From positions 1 to 25,657 of IMG/VR virus record IMGVR_UViG_3300005843_000036: DNA of 25,657 nucleotides; one strand, 5' to 3'. Positions 14,431-21,847 of this stretch are shown in pieces. The position numbers and the translations under genes are program-made. The notes under the pieces were generated by a model. It was given only the letters and a program-made list of their open reading frames with translations. It made no database searches and had not been told where the DNA came from. This DNA comes from a virus. Numbering within the stretch: position 1 is the stretch's first letter; each line of letters begins with the position of its first letter.

Positions 14431-15171
14431 TCAGGCAGTGCGCTTCCTGCTGGCCGCGTAGAGCTCGCGGCCTGCCGCAACAGACGACCCCTTTGCGCCG
14501 CTCGCCGTACCCGAGCCGTGGCCGCTGAGGGTCGGGCCCTTGCGCTGATCGTTGCCCTTGGCGGGCGCGATGCCGTCGACGTACGCGGCTACCTTGGCGG
14601 TGTCCGGTGTTCCGTCTGCGGCGAGGAACTTGCTCAGGTCGAGCGGTTCCAAGATGGTGGTCAGCTTGTCGGCGTCGATACGCCCGGCAGCTGCAGCCTT
14701 GAACTCGGCTCTCACCAGCAGCGGCTGGTACTTCTCGTTCGACTTCTGCTCAGCCTCGGTGTAAGCGGATCGGACGGCCTTTTCCTTGTCGGAAGATTGG
14801 TCGTACTCGAGTTCTTCGACGCGTTTCCGGTCAGCAGCTGCCTGCTCCCGGAATGCCTTGAACTCGGGCGTATCCATTCCCTTCGCTCGCTGCTCCCACT
14901 TCCTGGAAGCCTCGAGTCGGGCCTGTAGTTGACCGGGCGTCAACCCCTGGCTGTCGATCTCACGTTTGAACGCATCCCAGGTGACTTCAGCCCCATTTGG
15001 CGGCTCAATTGCCCGCTTACCGTCATCCGACGACTGCGAGGACCGGCTGAATACCGGCGGCTGTACCGGATTGGCCGGATTGTCTTCCGCGCCCAGGATC
15101 GGGTAAATCGGCTGGCCGTTCTTGCGGTGCCCGATCGGTTCGAACACGAACGGGTTAAATGCATGTGCCAT
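14431..15171 (-). CDS. Scaffolding protein
   Basis: This 246-residue protein has a short ordered N-terminus (MAHAFNPFVFEPIGHRKNGQ), a Pro/Ser-rich part, a long charged helical region (about residues 80-150, rich in Glu/Lys/Arg/Ala with EEFRE-type heptads), an ILEPLDLSKFLAADGTPD segment near 170-187, and a Gly/Ser-rich basic tail. This is the standard actinophage scaffold layout, and the gene is in the expected place between MuF and capsid genes. It has GGGAGAGG upstream. No maturation protease gene lies nearby, so it may leave the procapsid uncleaved. Confidence 0.85.
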   Translation of the reverse strand: MAHAFNPFVFEPIGHRKNGQPIYPILGAEDNPANPVQPPVFSRSSQSSDDGKRAIEPPNGAEVTWDAFKREIDSQGLTPGQLQARLEASRKWEQRAKGMDTPEFKAFREQAAADRKRVEELEYDQSSDKEKAVRSAYTEAEQKSNEKYQPLLVRAEFKAAAAGRIDADKLTTILEPLDLSKFLAADGTPDTAKVAAYVDGIAPAKGNDQRKGPTLSGHGSGTASGAKGSSVAAGRELYAASRKRTA

Positions 15172-15219
15172 GTCGGCCTCTCCCTTGTCGGGTATGGGTA
15201 AGCGCCGAAGCCGTGACGG

Positions 15220-16056
15220 CTATGCGGCGTAGTCGTTGAGGTCGTGGAAGTCCTGACCTCGAACACCGAGCACAGGGCCGAGCTCGGTGTGGTGGTGCTC
15301 GATGAGCACGTCTCTGTACTTCAGGCCGCCCTGTCCCGGAATCGCGCGGGCACCGGCGTTCGCCTCGCCGAAGCGGTCAGCGATCTCCTGGTGCACCGCA
15401 GACAGCAGCGCCGGATCGATGACCAGATCAGCTGGCTGACCGCCGAGGATCGGTTCTACTGAGCAGTCACAACCCGGATGGATCGGCAGCAGCTTCCCCG
15501 TCGAGTAACGCTGAGTGGAGGCCACGATGCACAACCCGCAGGAGTGCGGACCTTCGAGAACTCGGCGGTATCCCACGACGTTGGCATTGCGAGGCAGCAC
15601 ACGCTGGCTCGTCTGCACCTTGGTGAGCTGCAAATCGGTCTGCGCCAGGCTGACGGCGCGCTCAACCCCCGACTTGATCGCTGAGTCGATGGCGCCTTCC
15701 CGCCGTGGAAGATCGTGCAGCTGTCGCCACACCAGATGAAACGGCCTTTGGTAGACCTCGATCGGGTCAACGCCGTTTCGAGCCGCGGCGCCAATGACCG
15801 ACGTCGGATTGACCGTCTGCACGCGTCCACCGAGAACGGCCGCCAGATAGGCGATCGTCAAACTGAGCATGTTGCGCTGGCCGGCTTGGACGATCGGAGT
15901 CACCGCACGCGCGAAGTCGGCCATCTGCGGCTGCCGGTACTCGCTGTAGCTGCCCCATAACGAGCGTATGAATCGTTCGATCTGATCCCGGAGAGCCTGG
16001 CTCTGCAGCTGGTAGGCCGCCAACGTAGCGGCGGCCTGGTCAGGCTGCTGGGCCAT
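15220..16056 (-). CDS. MuF-like minor head protein
   Basis: This 278-residue protein has an N-terminal helical half and a C-terminal region with SCGLCIVAS (173-176 are C-x2-C) followed by LPIHPGCDCSVEPI (His193, Cys196, Cys198), the HPxCxC signature of the Mu gpF head morphogenesis domain, possibly metal-binding. Such proteins enter the head in few copies, and some are ejected with DNA. The start overlaps the portal 3' end by 17 bases. No ADP-ribosyltransferase or protease fusion is seen after the MuF motif: about 75 residues remain, ending with DFHDLNDYAA. Confidence 0.85.
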   Translation of the reverse strand: MAQQPDQAAATLAAYQLQSQALRDQIERFIRSLWGSYSEYRQPQMADFARAVTPIVQAGQRNMLSLTIAYLAAVLGGRVQTVNPTSVIGAAARNGVDPIEVYQRPFHLVWRQLHDLPRREGAIDSAIKSGVERAVSLAQTDLQLTKVQTSQRVLPRNANVVGYRRVLEGPHSCGLCIVASTQRYSTGKLLPIHPGCDCSVEPILGGQPADLVIDPALLSAVHQEIADRFGEANAGARAIPGQGGLKYRDVLIEHHHTELGPVLGVRGQDFHDLNDYAA

Positions 16057-17605
16057 CGATTACCGGCGTCGGCGGTACGGTCGGCGCAGTCGGAGCGGCA
16101 GCAGCCTTCAATGCCTGCACTCGTAGAAGTTCCGCCGCACGCTGAGCTGCGTTGATCCCGATCTCGTCCGGCGTCAGGTTGTAGAACTTCTGCGCGGCCA
16201 TGTCCGGCGACAGTGACTTGTTCGCTGCGTCCGCCTGGGCCATCTCCACGATCGAGCGTCGAACCGGAGACTCCCAATCCAGAACGATCCGGCCGGCGTC
16301 GGCTCGATCCTTGCCGGTTGTGCCGCCCTTGTAGCGATCCTCGTCCGGTGCGAACTGGAAGAGGATCGAAACGACCTTGGCCCATCTGCGACCAGCGATC
16401 TTGTCCCGGTCGTTGACCTTGAATATCTGGGGATCTAGATACCCCTCGGCGCCGGCGGCTGATTGATTCATGCCGTCGGGCGAGAAGATCGTGAACGGCG
16501 TCCCGGTGACGATCGAGATCTCTTTGAGGGTGTCCTTGATCCCGCCCAACAATCCGTTGAGGTCGACCTGTCCCGACTCGCTGACCTTCACGCCGGGCGG
16601 CAACTTCCAGAGCGCGTCAGGCCCGGGCTGGAAGATCTCAGCCCAGTCGATGGTCTCGCCGGTGTCGGGATTCTTGTCGGGAAGTCGGTCGACGCCTGTG
16701 CCGTCAGCCGTTTGCTCCAGGGACCGCTGCTTGTAGGCCTGGACCCCGGCGGTGACCAAGAACAGCATCTTGAGCAAGAACGCGCAGTCGAGGAGGTCCA
16801 AGTGCTCCTCGAACTCGCCGACACCGTCTCTATTGGAAAATTTCACCACCGGGACGGTCTTGATTTCGTACGCCTGCGAATAGGGCCGGCCGTCCCGGTC
16901 CGCTTGGTCGACGTCGTCGACGAAGGGCCGCATCGTAAAAGTGTTCGGGTCGAAGGTCAGCCGCGGCCAATCCCACTTGAACCGTCGATCCGCGGACGAC
17001 AAGCCGGGGACTGACAGCTGAGTCGGGGGGCTAGTACGCAGTCGGTCGGCCACCCATTGCTCACCGGGCAACCACAAATATGCGTAGTCGTAGCCGGTGT
17101 ATTCGTCCCAGGCGAGCTCGAACGCGGCGCGGGTCTCCATCGGGTCCAGCGGGTCCTCAATGGCGATGCAGAACCGCGGGTCACGACGTAGAGCGATCGG
17201 CGTCCCGTCCTCACGAAGGCCGACACGAACGAGGCCGTCCGAGTAAGCCAACATGTCGGTGTGAACGTCCGTCGATGCGATATCTAGGCCGCTTCCGGTC
17301 CAGTATCGCCAGGCAACCTGATCGCCCTCGTCGTCATTGTCGGCGGCCGTGCGTATCGCGCGGACCAGCATCCGCTCGCCCGGGGTCCGAACGATGGTTC
17401 GGGCGTATCCGGTCCGCGACACCTTCGAGAACGCGTGGTACGCCTTGCGCTGGGATTCCGTTGCGGTCACCAGCGGAGGGCAATTCTCCATATACGCCCG
17501 CAGTACGGCCAAGCGCTTCGTCCGCCGAGGGTCCAAGAGTTGCTTGGCGAGCGTGGTCATCCACCAGGCTGGGCTTCCCGCAACGTCAACGTCGTCCAAC
17601 GCCAC
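16040..17605 (-). CDS. Portal protein, SPP1 gp6-like
   Basis: This 521-residue protein forms the dodecameric DNA gate by homology. It has the N-terminal AYMENCPPLVTATESQRKAY region, a SRTGYARTIVRTPGERMLVR stretch, the MLAYSDGLVRVGL segment, a clip/stem region with VPVVKFSNRDGVGEFEEHLD and an SIVTGTPFTIFSPDGMNQSA segment near residues 366-385 typical of Gp6-like portals. The length is normal. It starts at GTG 17605 with AGGAAGGGG about 7 nt upstream, 23 nt after the large terminase. It ends in a Pro/Ala/Thr-rich tail. Confidence 0.92.
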   Translation of the reverse strand: MALDDVDVAGSPAWWMTTLAKQLLDPRRTKRLAVLRAYMENCPPLVTATESQRKAYHAFSKVSRTGYARTIVRTPGERMLVRAIRTAADNDDEGDQVAWRYWTGSGLDIASTDVHTDMLAYSDGLVRVGLREDGTPIALRRDPRFCIAIEDPLDPMETRAAFELAWDEYTGYDYAYLWLPGEQWVADRLRTSPPTQLSVPGLSSADRRFKWDWPRLTFDPNTFTMRPFVDDVDQADRDGRPYSQAYEIKTVPVVKFSNRDGVGEFEEHLDLLDCAFLLKMLFLVTAGVQAYKQRSLEQTADGTGVDRLPDKNPDTGETIDWAEIFQPGPDALWKLPPGVKVSESGQVDLNGLLGGIKDTLKEISIVTGTPFTIFSPDGMNQSAAGAEGYLDPQIFKVNDRDKIAGRRWAKVVSILFQFAPDEDRYKGGTTGKDRADAGRIVLDWESPVRRSIVEMAQADAANKSLSPDMAAQKFYNLTPDEIGINAAQRAAELLRVQALKAAAAPTAPTVPPTPVIDGPAA

Positions 17606-17628
17606 AGTGCAACCCCTTCCTGGTTAGG

Positions 17629-19359
17629 TCATCTGAGCCGCTTGGGGGCCACGAATGCTGGCGCTTGGGAGATACCAGCGGCGACACAATCGAGCCGGGC
17701 CTGCCAGGCCAGAACGGCGGCAATCGCGGCGTCGATCTTCTTGATCGAATAGTCGTTCTCTTTGCGGAGGGACAGCTTTCCAGCCTTGAACTGCCGTCGG
17801 GCGTTGAGCACGTGCCGGGTCAATGCGTATGAGCCGTCGTGGCTCAGATCGCCGTTGCGGATTGCGCCTTCCATCTGCTCGATCGCTCGCTGGATCAGGC
17901 CCGATCGGCCGCCCGTCATCCACCACTCGAACGGATGATCACGTGTCGCATGAACCTGCTTACCGTCCGGTGCCTTCACTGTCTTGGCGCCGTACTTGGC
18001 CTCCCACGCGTTGACGTGTGAACGCCAATCCTTCGCCGGATCGCAGTAGAAGGCCGCTACCCGATACCTGGTGAAGCAGTCGGCGATCGCGGCTTCGATC
18101 TCGACGATGCTCGGAGCCCAGGAAGACCACGGTTTAAGTTTCGTCTCCGAGTCGTCGGCTTCCCACACGTTGACCTGGAAGAGGTGACCGTCTGACACCC
18201 GACACCCGATCAGGGCCGTGGCGTCGGGCTTCCCCTTGAATCGCCCGCGGGAACCGTCGAACCCGAGTGTGATCACGTCCCCGTCGGCGATTGATCGGAT
18301 CGACGGCTCGAGTGCGTCCCCGTAACGGCCGGCCCATGTCGGTTGATCGATCCATGCGTTAGCAGCGTGGGTGATCTGGTTGAGAAAGTTCGCACGAGCT
18401 TTCTGCGGGTCGTAGTCAGGCGCCCAGATCCGGTTGATCAGCGACTCCAGATCGACGTGCCCAGGGGAGCAAGGCGGATCATGGATCACGCACCCGTCAG
18501 GGTGAGCCGAGGCATCCCCGTAAGAAACTCGGAGGCCCAAGGTGATCGACTCACGCTCGTACAGGTCAGTCTCGGGCGGTGCTTCGCGGTGGTCCCACAG
18601 CAGATCATCGGCCAGAGCGCGACCTTCCCGCACCAGTTGAGCGAATTCGGCCGATGCCTCAGCAACCGATCCATCGCCCGGGATGTGTGCGTTGGGCGAC
18701 TCGATCGACGAACCGCCGACCTTCGCAACGTTGTCGCGGATGGTGTCGGCGAAGTCAACGCCGCGGTTTCCTTTAACCCACTCCTCGGTTTGATCCAGTA
18801 CCACGAACTGCGACGGCGACCCCTTGATCGATCGCCCAGCCGATGTGCGTTGTTCGATAACGCCACCCGGGACATTGACCATCGTGTCCAACGGCTCAAG
18901 CCCAGGGTAGTTATCGATCACCGGTCCTTCGCACATGGTCAGGATTGGCCGCCACGTGTTCTTGGTCTGCTCCTCGCTAACCGCTGTGATCTGTCCCAGG
19001 AATCGGATGTGGTCGGACCACGGAACACCTACCGGCTGTCCGTGCGCGTCCCACCCGTTCGGCACCACCGGGCCCATGGACTCGGCCAGCGCGATCGCTC
19101 CGAGAATCGGGCTTTTGGAGAACCCACGCGGTCGGCCGAGAAGAGCCCGCTTGACCTTGCGCCGGCCCAGCTGATCCCTGTAGATCGGATTTGGCGCGAG
19201 CGGGTCGAGTGCGTAGAACTCCAGGAGGAAGTCCTCGACCTCACGATAGAGCGTCCATTCACCGCCGTCGGCCGGATGCGCCAGGTTCTCAACGATCCAG
19301 TCGATTACCTGGTAACCGAGGGTGGGAATCTCGCCCGGGGCGGACGGTTTCCACGGCAT
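17629..19359 (-). CDS. Terminase large subunit
   Basis: This 576-residue packaging motor has an N-terminal ATPase and a C-terminal RNase H-like nuclease. The Walker A-like GRPRGFSKSP is at 75-84, the Walker B-like FVVLDQTEEW at 185-194, and nuclease acidic residues are expected at Asp368 (GFDGSR), Asp440 (FYCDPAKDW) and Asp543 (KKIDAAIA). The Walker A is the deviant form with Phe-Ser-Lys-Ser, common in actinophage terminases. The ATG overlaps the small terminase stop (TGATG). It translocates DNA into the procapsid and cuts concatemers. Confidence 0.95.
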   Translation of the reverse strand: MPWKPSAPGEIPTLGYQVIDWIVENLAHPADGGEWTLYREVEDFLLEFYALDPLAPNPIYRDQLGRRKVKRALLGRPRGFSKSPILGAIALAESMGPVVPNGWDAHGQPVGVPWSDHIRFLGQITAVSEEQTKNTWRPILTMCEGPVIDNYPGLEPLDTMVNVPGGVIEQRTSAGRSIKGSPSQFVVLDQTEEWVKGNRGVDFADTIRDNVAKVGGSSIESPNAHIPGDGSVAEASAEFAQLVREGRALADDLLWDHREAPPETDLYERESITLGLRVSYGDASAHPDGCVIHDPPCSPGHVDLESLINRIWAPDYDPQKARANFLNQITHAANAWIDQPTWAGRYGDALEPSIRSIADGDVITLGFDGSRGRFKGKPDATALIGCRVSDGHLFQVNVWEADDSETKLKPWSSWAPSIVEIEAAIADCFTRYRVAAFYCDPAKDWRSHVNAWEAKYGAKTVKAPDGKQVHATRDHPFEWWMTGGRSGLIQRAIEQMEGAIRNGDLSHDGSYALTRHVLNARRQFKAGKLSLRKENDYSIKKIDAAIAAVLAWQARLDCVAAGISQAPAFVAPKRLR

Positions 19360-19994
19360 CAGTCATCGCCGGCGGCCTTGGGCAGATCCGGAACGGCAGT
19401 CAGGGGACCTCGCCGAGCTCGGCTGCCCGATGCACGTGAAGCGCTCCGCGCCGAGCGAGCGGCCTTAGCCTCTGCCTTCGCGGCGATGGTCCAGCGAAGG
19501 TTCTGCATGCCTTTCGGATTCAGCCCGAGATCGGTCTCTCGGTAGCGCGCTTCCTTGGCCTGCTTCTCGTCGCCGAGCTCGCCAGCGACCTGGGCGCGGA
19601 CGTACATCGCAACCGATGAGATCGCTGACATTCGCTCCCACATCACCGATTGCGGCGACTTCCACAGCTGCGCCCACAATTCGCGTTGGCGTCGGCTCGT
19701 TTGCTTCGCGGTCTCCACCTGAACGCGCAGCGAGAATTCGGCCGCGTCGATGTCTTTGGCGAGACGGCGGTGCTCAGCCCCACCGGGATCCGCAATTCCG
19801 AACTGCTTGCGCAGCTTTCGGAGGTTCGCCCGTTGGTGCTGGGTCTCAGCGATGGTTCGAGGGTCCGGAGCAAAGGGCCAACGGGGTGCAGGCCCTGACC
19901 GACCTTCGGCCGGAAGCTGGGTTCCGACGACCGTCGGTGCATTGCGACGGGCCCGCTTCGACGGATCCTTCGGGGGTGGGCCCATTCCGGGCAT
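19359..19994 (-). CDS. Terminase small subunit
   Basis: This 211-residue protein recognises the packaging site by family role. The N-terminus (MPGMGPPPKDPSKRARRNAP) is the usual start of actinophage small terminases. A central helical part (ETQHQRANLRKLRKQFG, then SRRQRELWAQLWKSPQ) and a basic Ala/Arg tail follow. ATG 19994 has GGGAGG about 5 nt upstream, so I prefer it to the GTG frame extending to 20081. The stop overlaps the large subunit start. Confidence 0.85.
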   Translation of the reverse strand: MPGMGPPPKDPSKRARRNAPTVVGTQLPAEGRSGPAPRWPFAPDPRTIAETQHQRANLRKLRKQFGIADPGGAEHRRLAKDIDAAEFSLRVQVETAKQTSRRQRELWAQLWKSPQSVMWERMSAISSVAMYVRAQVAGELGDEKQAKEARYRETDLGLNPKGMQNLRWTIAAKAEAKAARSARSASRASGSRARRGPLTAVPDLPKAAGDD

Positions 19995-20095
19995 TGGTGC
20001 CTCCCATGTCGGGACGAATGCCCATGGCGGGCAGTGCCGTACGAAATTTCCTAGACCCGTACCTCGCGCGAGCCACAGCACGTTCCGGTCTGGGG
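19995..20095 (-). other. Intergenic region, candidate packaging (cos) site
   Basis: No gene is seen here. The stretch between HNH and small terminase holds a cluster of short palindromes: CGTACG (20039-20044), AAATTT (20044-20049), CTAG (20051-20054) and CTCGCGCGAG (20063-20072). In cos-type phages with an HNH gene next to the terminase, the packaging site is often close by. Nothing else supports the idea. Confidence 0.2.
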
Positions 20096-20428
20096 CTACG
20101 GGTGGGGGAGGGGTCCTGGCCGGGGGTCTCGCTTCGCTGGGTGTTGCTCACGCGGATGCATGGCCTTTTCCCGGGCCCGACGGGCGGCGTCGTGCCCCTC
20201 GCGTGCTGACTTCGTATCGTGATGATGGGGACACAGCCACTGCAGGTTGTCGAGCGTGTCAGGCCCATCGCGCTTGACGTGGTCGCATTGGTTGCCGAAT
20301 GCGTTGCACCGTTCGCCGTTGGCCTTGATCTGTTCGCATCGGCCGTGTGCTCGTCGCTTGGTTGCTGCTCTGAGCTCGGGCCAGTTGGAGGGCAGTCGTG
20401 CGCGGCGGTCGCTGGTTGACCAGGGCAT
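20096..20428 (-). CDS. HNH endonuclease
   Basis: This 110-residue protein is the small HNH nuclease common beside actinophage terminase genes. It starts with PWSTSDRRARLPSNW, has zinc-type cysteines at 31, 41 and 67, and the HNH core at His50 (QCDHVKRDG), Asn61 (DNLQWLCPHHH) and His70. In HK97-type systems such proteins help the large terminase cut cos. A frame extending to 20509 exists, but ATG 20428 overlaps the stop of the 59-residue gene (TGATG), which sets the start. The C-terminal tail is Pro/Arg/His-rich. Confidence 0.88.
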   Translation of the reverse strand: MPWSTSDRRARLPSNWPELRAATKRRAHGRCEQIKANGERCNAFGNQCDHVKRDGPDTLDNLQWLCPHHHDTKSAREGHDAARRAREKAMHPREQHPAKRDPRPGPLPHP

Positions 20429-20607
20429 CAGCCGTACACGAGTTCCCGTCCGTCTAGGCTGGCATGGATAACCAGGGGTCGAGCATCGCGTTCGATCCTG
20501 GGTCCGCACACGCAGTTGGTATCCATGGTGTGCTGAGCGGCGTCAGCTACCGGATGAACGTGGACGCTATGGCCATGGTCCTCGACGATCCACGGAAGGC
20601 TGATCAA
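20428..20607 (-). CDS. Small conserved-type phage protein, 59 residues, TTG start
   Basis: This frame starts at TTG 20607, overlapping the previous stop (TTGA), and ends with TGA overlapping the HNH ATG (TGATG). The fit at both ends is strong evidence that it is real. The product contains HVHPVADAAQHT, NCVCGP (a C-x-C) and VIHASLDGREL. From memory this resembles a widespread type of short actinophage protein with H-V-x-P, C-x-C-G-P and H-x-S-L-D-G-R-E blocks, and the His and Cys could bind a metal. The function is unknown. There is no strong ribosome site, so it probably relies on coupling to the upstream gene. Confidence 0.72.
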   Translation of the reverse strand: MISLPWIVEDHGHSVHVHPVADAAQHTMDTNCVCGPRIERDARPLVIHASLDGRELVYG

Positions 20608-20882
20608 CCTGGTCCGATCCGTTTGCCGCGCATCTTGCCGCCGTGCTCAACCCGGTACGCGTCGGAGCCAGTGTGCTGGTGAAACACCTCGTAATGCCAC
20701 TTGGAGACGGTGGCATTGAGTTTGGCTGGGTCGTGGATGTACTTGGCCAGGTGGTTGTGTAGGGCCGTCCACGGGTGCGGGGACTTCGCCCACTTAGCCA
20801 GGCCAGGGCCGGCTACCCAGTACTGGTGTAGGCGCTCCTCGGCCTCTTTATCTCCTGGCGTAACCACGCGGCCGGCAACCAT
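20604..20882 (-). CDS. Conserved-type phage protein of the terminase region
   Basis: This 92-residue protein has a pattern often seen near actinophage terminases: LHQYWVAGPGLAKWAKSPHP, WTALHNHLAKYI, a HYEVFHQHTGSDAYRVEHG stretch and the final RGKRIGPG. Function is not established, though the aromatic and basic content would suit nucleic acid or capsid contact. ATG 20882 overlaps the upstream stop by one base (TGATG). It is co-transcribed with the small TTG-start gene and HNH. Confidence 0.75.
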   Translation of the reverse strand: MVAGRVVTPGDKEAEERLHQYWVAGPGLAKWAKSPHPWTALHNHLAKYIHDPAKLNATVSKWHYEVFHQHTGSDAYRVEHGGKMRGKRIGPG

Positions 20883-21091
20883 CAGCGGGTTTTCTGGGCT
20901 GCCTGACGGGCGACTTCGTAGGGGTCTGGCTGCGAGGTGAAGTTCTGGCTGATGCTGATCACTTGTCGGGGGTTGAGCGCCTTCTCGATGGCTGCGGTTA
21001 CCCGAGCCTCGATCAGGTTGCCGAGGAGTTCAAGCGCAGCTTCGTCTAGGACTGGCTTGATCCGTATTTCAGCGGTCCCGATTTCGCTCAT
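20882..21091 (-). CDS. Small hypothetical phage protein
   Basis: This 69-residue protein is mainly helical, with IRIKPVLDEAALELLGNLIE and ARVTAAIEKALNP in the first half and a polar C-terminus (QNFTSQPDPYEVARQAAQ). No family is recognised. The ATG has GGAG about 9 nt upstream and lies 16 nt after the 27-residue membrane protein. The stop overlaps the next start (TGATG), so it belongs to the operon that continues to HNH. Confidence 0.68.
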   Translation of the reverse strand: MSEIGTAEIRIKPVLDEAALELLGNLIEARVTAAIEKALNPRQVISISQNFTSQPDPYEVARQAAQKTR

Positions 21092-21107
21092 GGCCTAGCT
21101 CCAGTTC

Positions 21108-21191
21108 TCAGCGGATGCGGACGGTGTTGGCTAGTACGGGTAGCCAGATGCCAGCGGCGATGATGATCAGGAGGATGTTTGTGAGTGACAT
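21108..21191 (-). CDS. 27-residue membrane microprotein
   Basis: The ATG at 21191 has GGAGG 6 nt upstream, and the frame ends at TGA 21108-21110. The product is almost entirely one hydrophobic helix (ILLIIIAAGIWLPVLA) with short polar ends, finishing in Arg-Ile-Arg. It begins just after the terminator hairpin that follows the GIY-YIG gene and is followed 16 nt later by the next gene. The clean ribosome site and clean TM segment support it. The function is unknown. Confidence 0.68.
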   Translation of the reverse strand: MSLTNILLIIIAAGIWLPVLANTVRIR

Positions 21192-21211
21192 CGGTGTCCT
21201 CCGGGCATGAA

Positions 21212-21238
21212 GAAAGCCCCGGCCGTTGGGCTCGGGGC
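21212..21238 (-). terminator. Intrinsic terminator after the GIY-YIG gene
   Basis: Minus-strand RNA forms GCCCCG-(A bulge)-GCC-CAAC-GGC-CGGGGC, nine pairs with a four-base loop, followed by UUUCUUC. It begins about 16 nt after the GIY-YIG stop and ends about 20 nt before the microprotein start. Confidence 0.8.
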
Positions 21239-21254
21239 AATAGTTGGGCGGGGA

Positions 21255-21662
21255 CTACCGCAACCACAGACCTGCGTGGACGAGTATCGCTACAGGATCT
21301 CCGTGTGCGGCCTTGATCCGTTCGACGTGTTCCATGAGTTCGGGGGTTCGGTCGAATAGTTCGTTGGCTCCGTGGCGCGATTCGGCGAACTCACGGTGCC
21401 GTTTCTGTTCGAGCAGGAATCCGCCGGGCTCGACTGCAAGCAGGAAGGTCGGGTCTGTGCCATGTTCGTGGCAGCGCCGGGCGACATTGCCGCTATACCC
21501 GATCTTGACCTTGTCGCCGGTGACAGCGAGGTAGTAGACGAGAGGAACACCGGTTCCGCGCATCGCGAACCGCTCGGCTCGTCCTTGCTTCCGGCGGCTA
21601 CTTCTGGGCGGTAGGACGGGGTGGGCAGCGGCGGCGATGCTCCGCAGAGTGTTACTTTCCAT
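21255..21662 (-). CDS. GIY-YIG-type nuclease domain protein (T5orf172/MUG113-like)
   Basis: This 135-residue protein has a basic N-terminal part and a GIY-YIG-like domain from about residue 40. Seen motifs are VPLVYYLAVTG (paired Tyr 43-44), KVKIGYSGNVARR (Tyr56 and Arg62-63), then LLAVEPGGFLLEQKRHREF with Glu85 and GANELFDRT. This is the T5orf172/MUG113 pattern, in which Y, Y, R and E form the active site. Phages carry such nucleases freestanding, sometimes as homing-type elements. TAGGAG about 9 nt upstream supports ATG 21662. A terminator follows, so it may be its own unit between the HicAB island and the packaging genes. Confidence 0.8.
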   Translation of the reverse strand: MESNTLRSIAAAAHPVLPPRSSRRKQGRAERFAMRGTGVPLVYYLAVTGDKVKIGYSGNVARRCHEHGTDPTFLLAVEPGGFLLEQKRHREFAESRHGANELFDRTPELMEHVERIKAAHGDPVAILVHAGLWLR

Positions 21663-21693
21663 GCTGTTCGACTCCTACATAGTCGGACCAAAG

Positions 21694-21722
21694 CCCCGGG
21701 CCTGTATCAGCAGGTGCCGGGG
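21694..21722 (-). terminator. Hairpin upstream of the GIY-YIG gene
   Basis: Minus-strand RNA gives CCCCGG-CA-CCUG-CUGAUA-CAGG-C-CCGGGG, ten pairs, followed by CUUUGG. The hairpin lies about 30 nt before the GIY-YIG start. It may be a weak terminator, an attenuator or a leader structure. The sequence alone cannot say which. Confidence 0.5.
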
Positions 21723-21738
21723 TTCCCTCACATGGCAA

Positions 21739-21769
21739 GACCCCCGCCGAAAGTTTCCGGGCAGGGGTC
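21739..21769 (-). terminator. Leftward terminator-like hairpin left of hicAB
   Basis: Minus-strand RNA pairs GACCCCUGCC (21769-21760) with GGCGGGGGUC (21748-21739), ten pairs including one U-G, followed by UUGCC. The wobble pair would be a mismatch in plus-strand RNA, so the structure fits leftward RNA. It could stop leftward transcription arriving from across the hicAB island, or sit in the leader of the GIY-YIG unit. Confidence 0.6.
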
Positions 21770-21847
21770 GTCAGTGGAGGAATAGCGTTACACGGACAGT
21801 ATGGGGCCTGTGAGTTTGGTTCTGCAACATGCGACACGCGGAGACTG

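Noticed and set aside
18343-19545. A 400-codon plus-strand open frame
   Set aside because: It lies opposite the large terminase, whose ATPase and nuclease motifs are clear. High GC leaves long open frames on the opposite strand, and the translation is Arg-rich without recognisable motifs.
20464-20682. A 72-codon plus-strand frame
   Set aside because: It is opposite the coupled 59-residue gene and the 92-residue gene, which explain the DNA better.
21652-21837. A 61-codon minus-strand frame left of hicA
   Set aside because: It runs through two strong hairpins and overlaps the GIY-YIG start. Its Pro-rich product has no features, and the start lacks a ribosome site.
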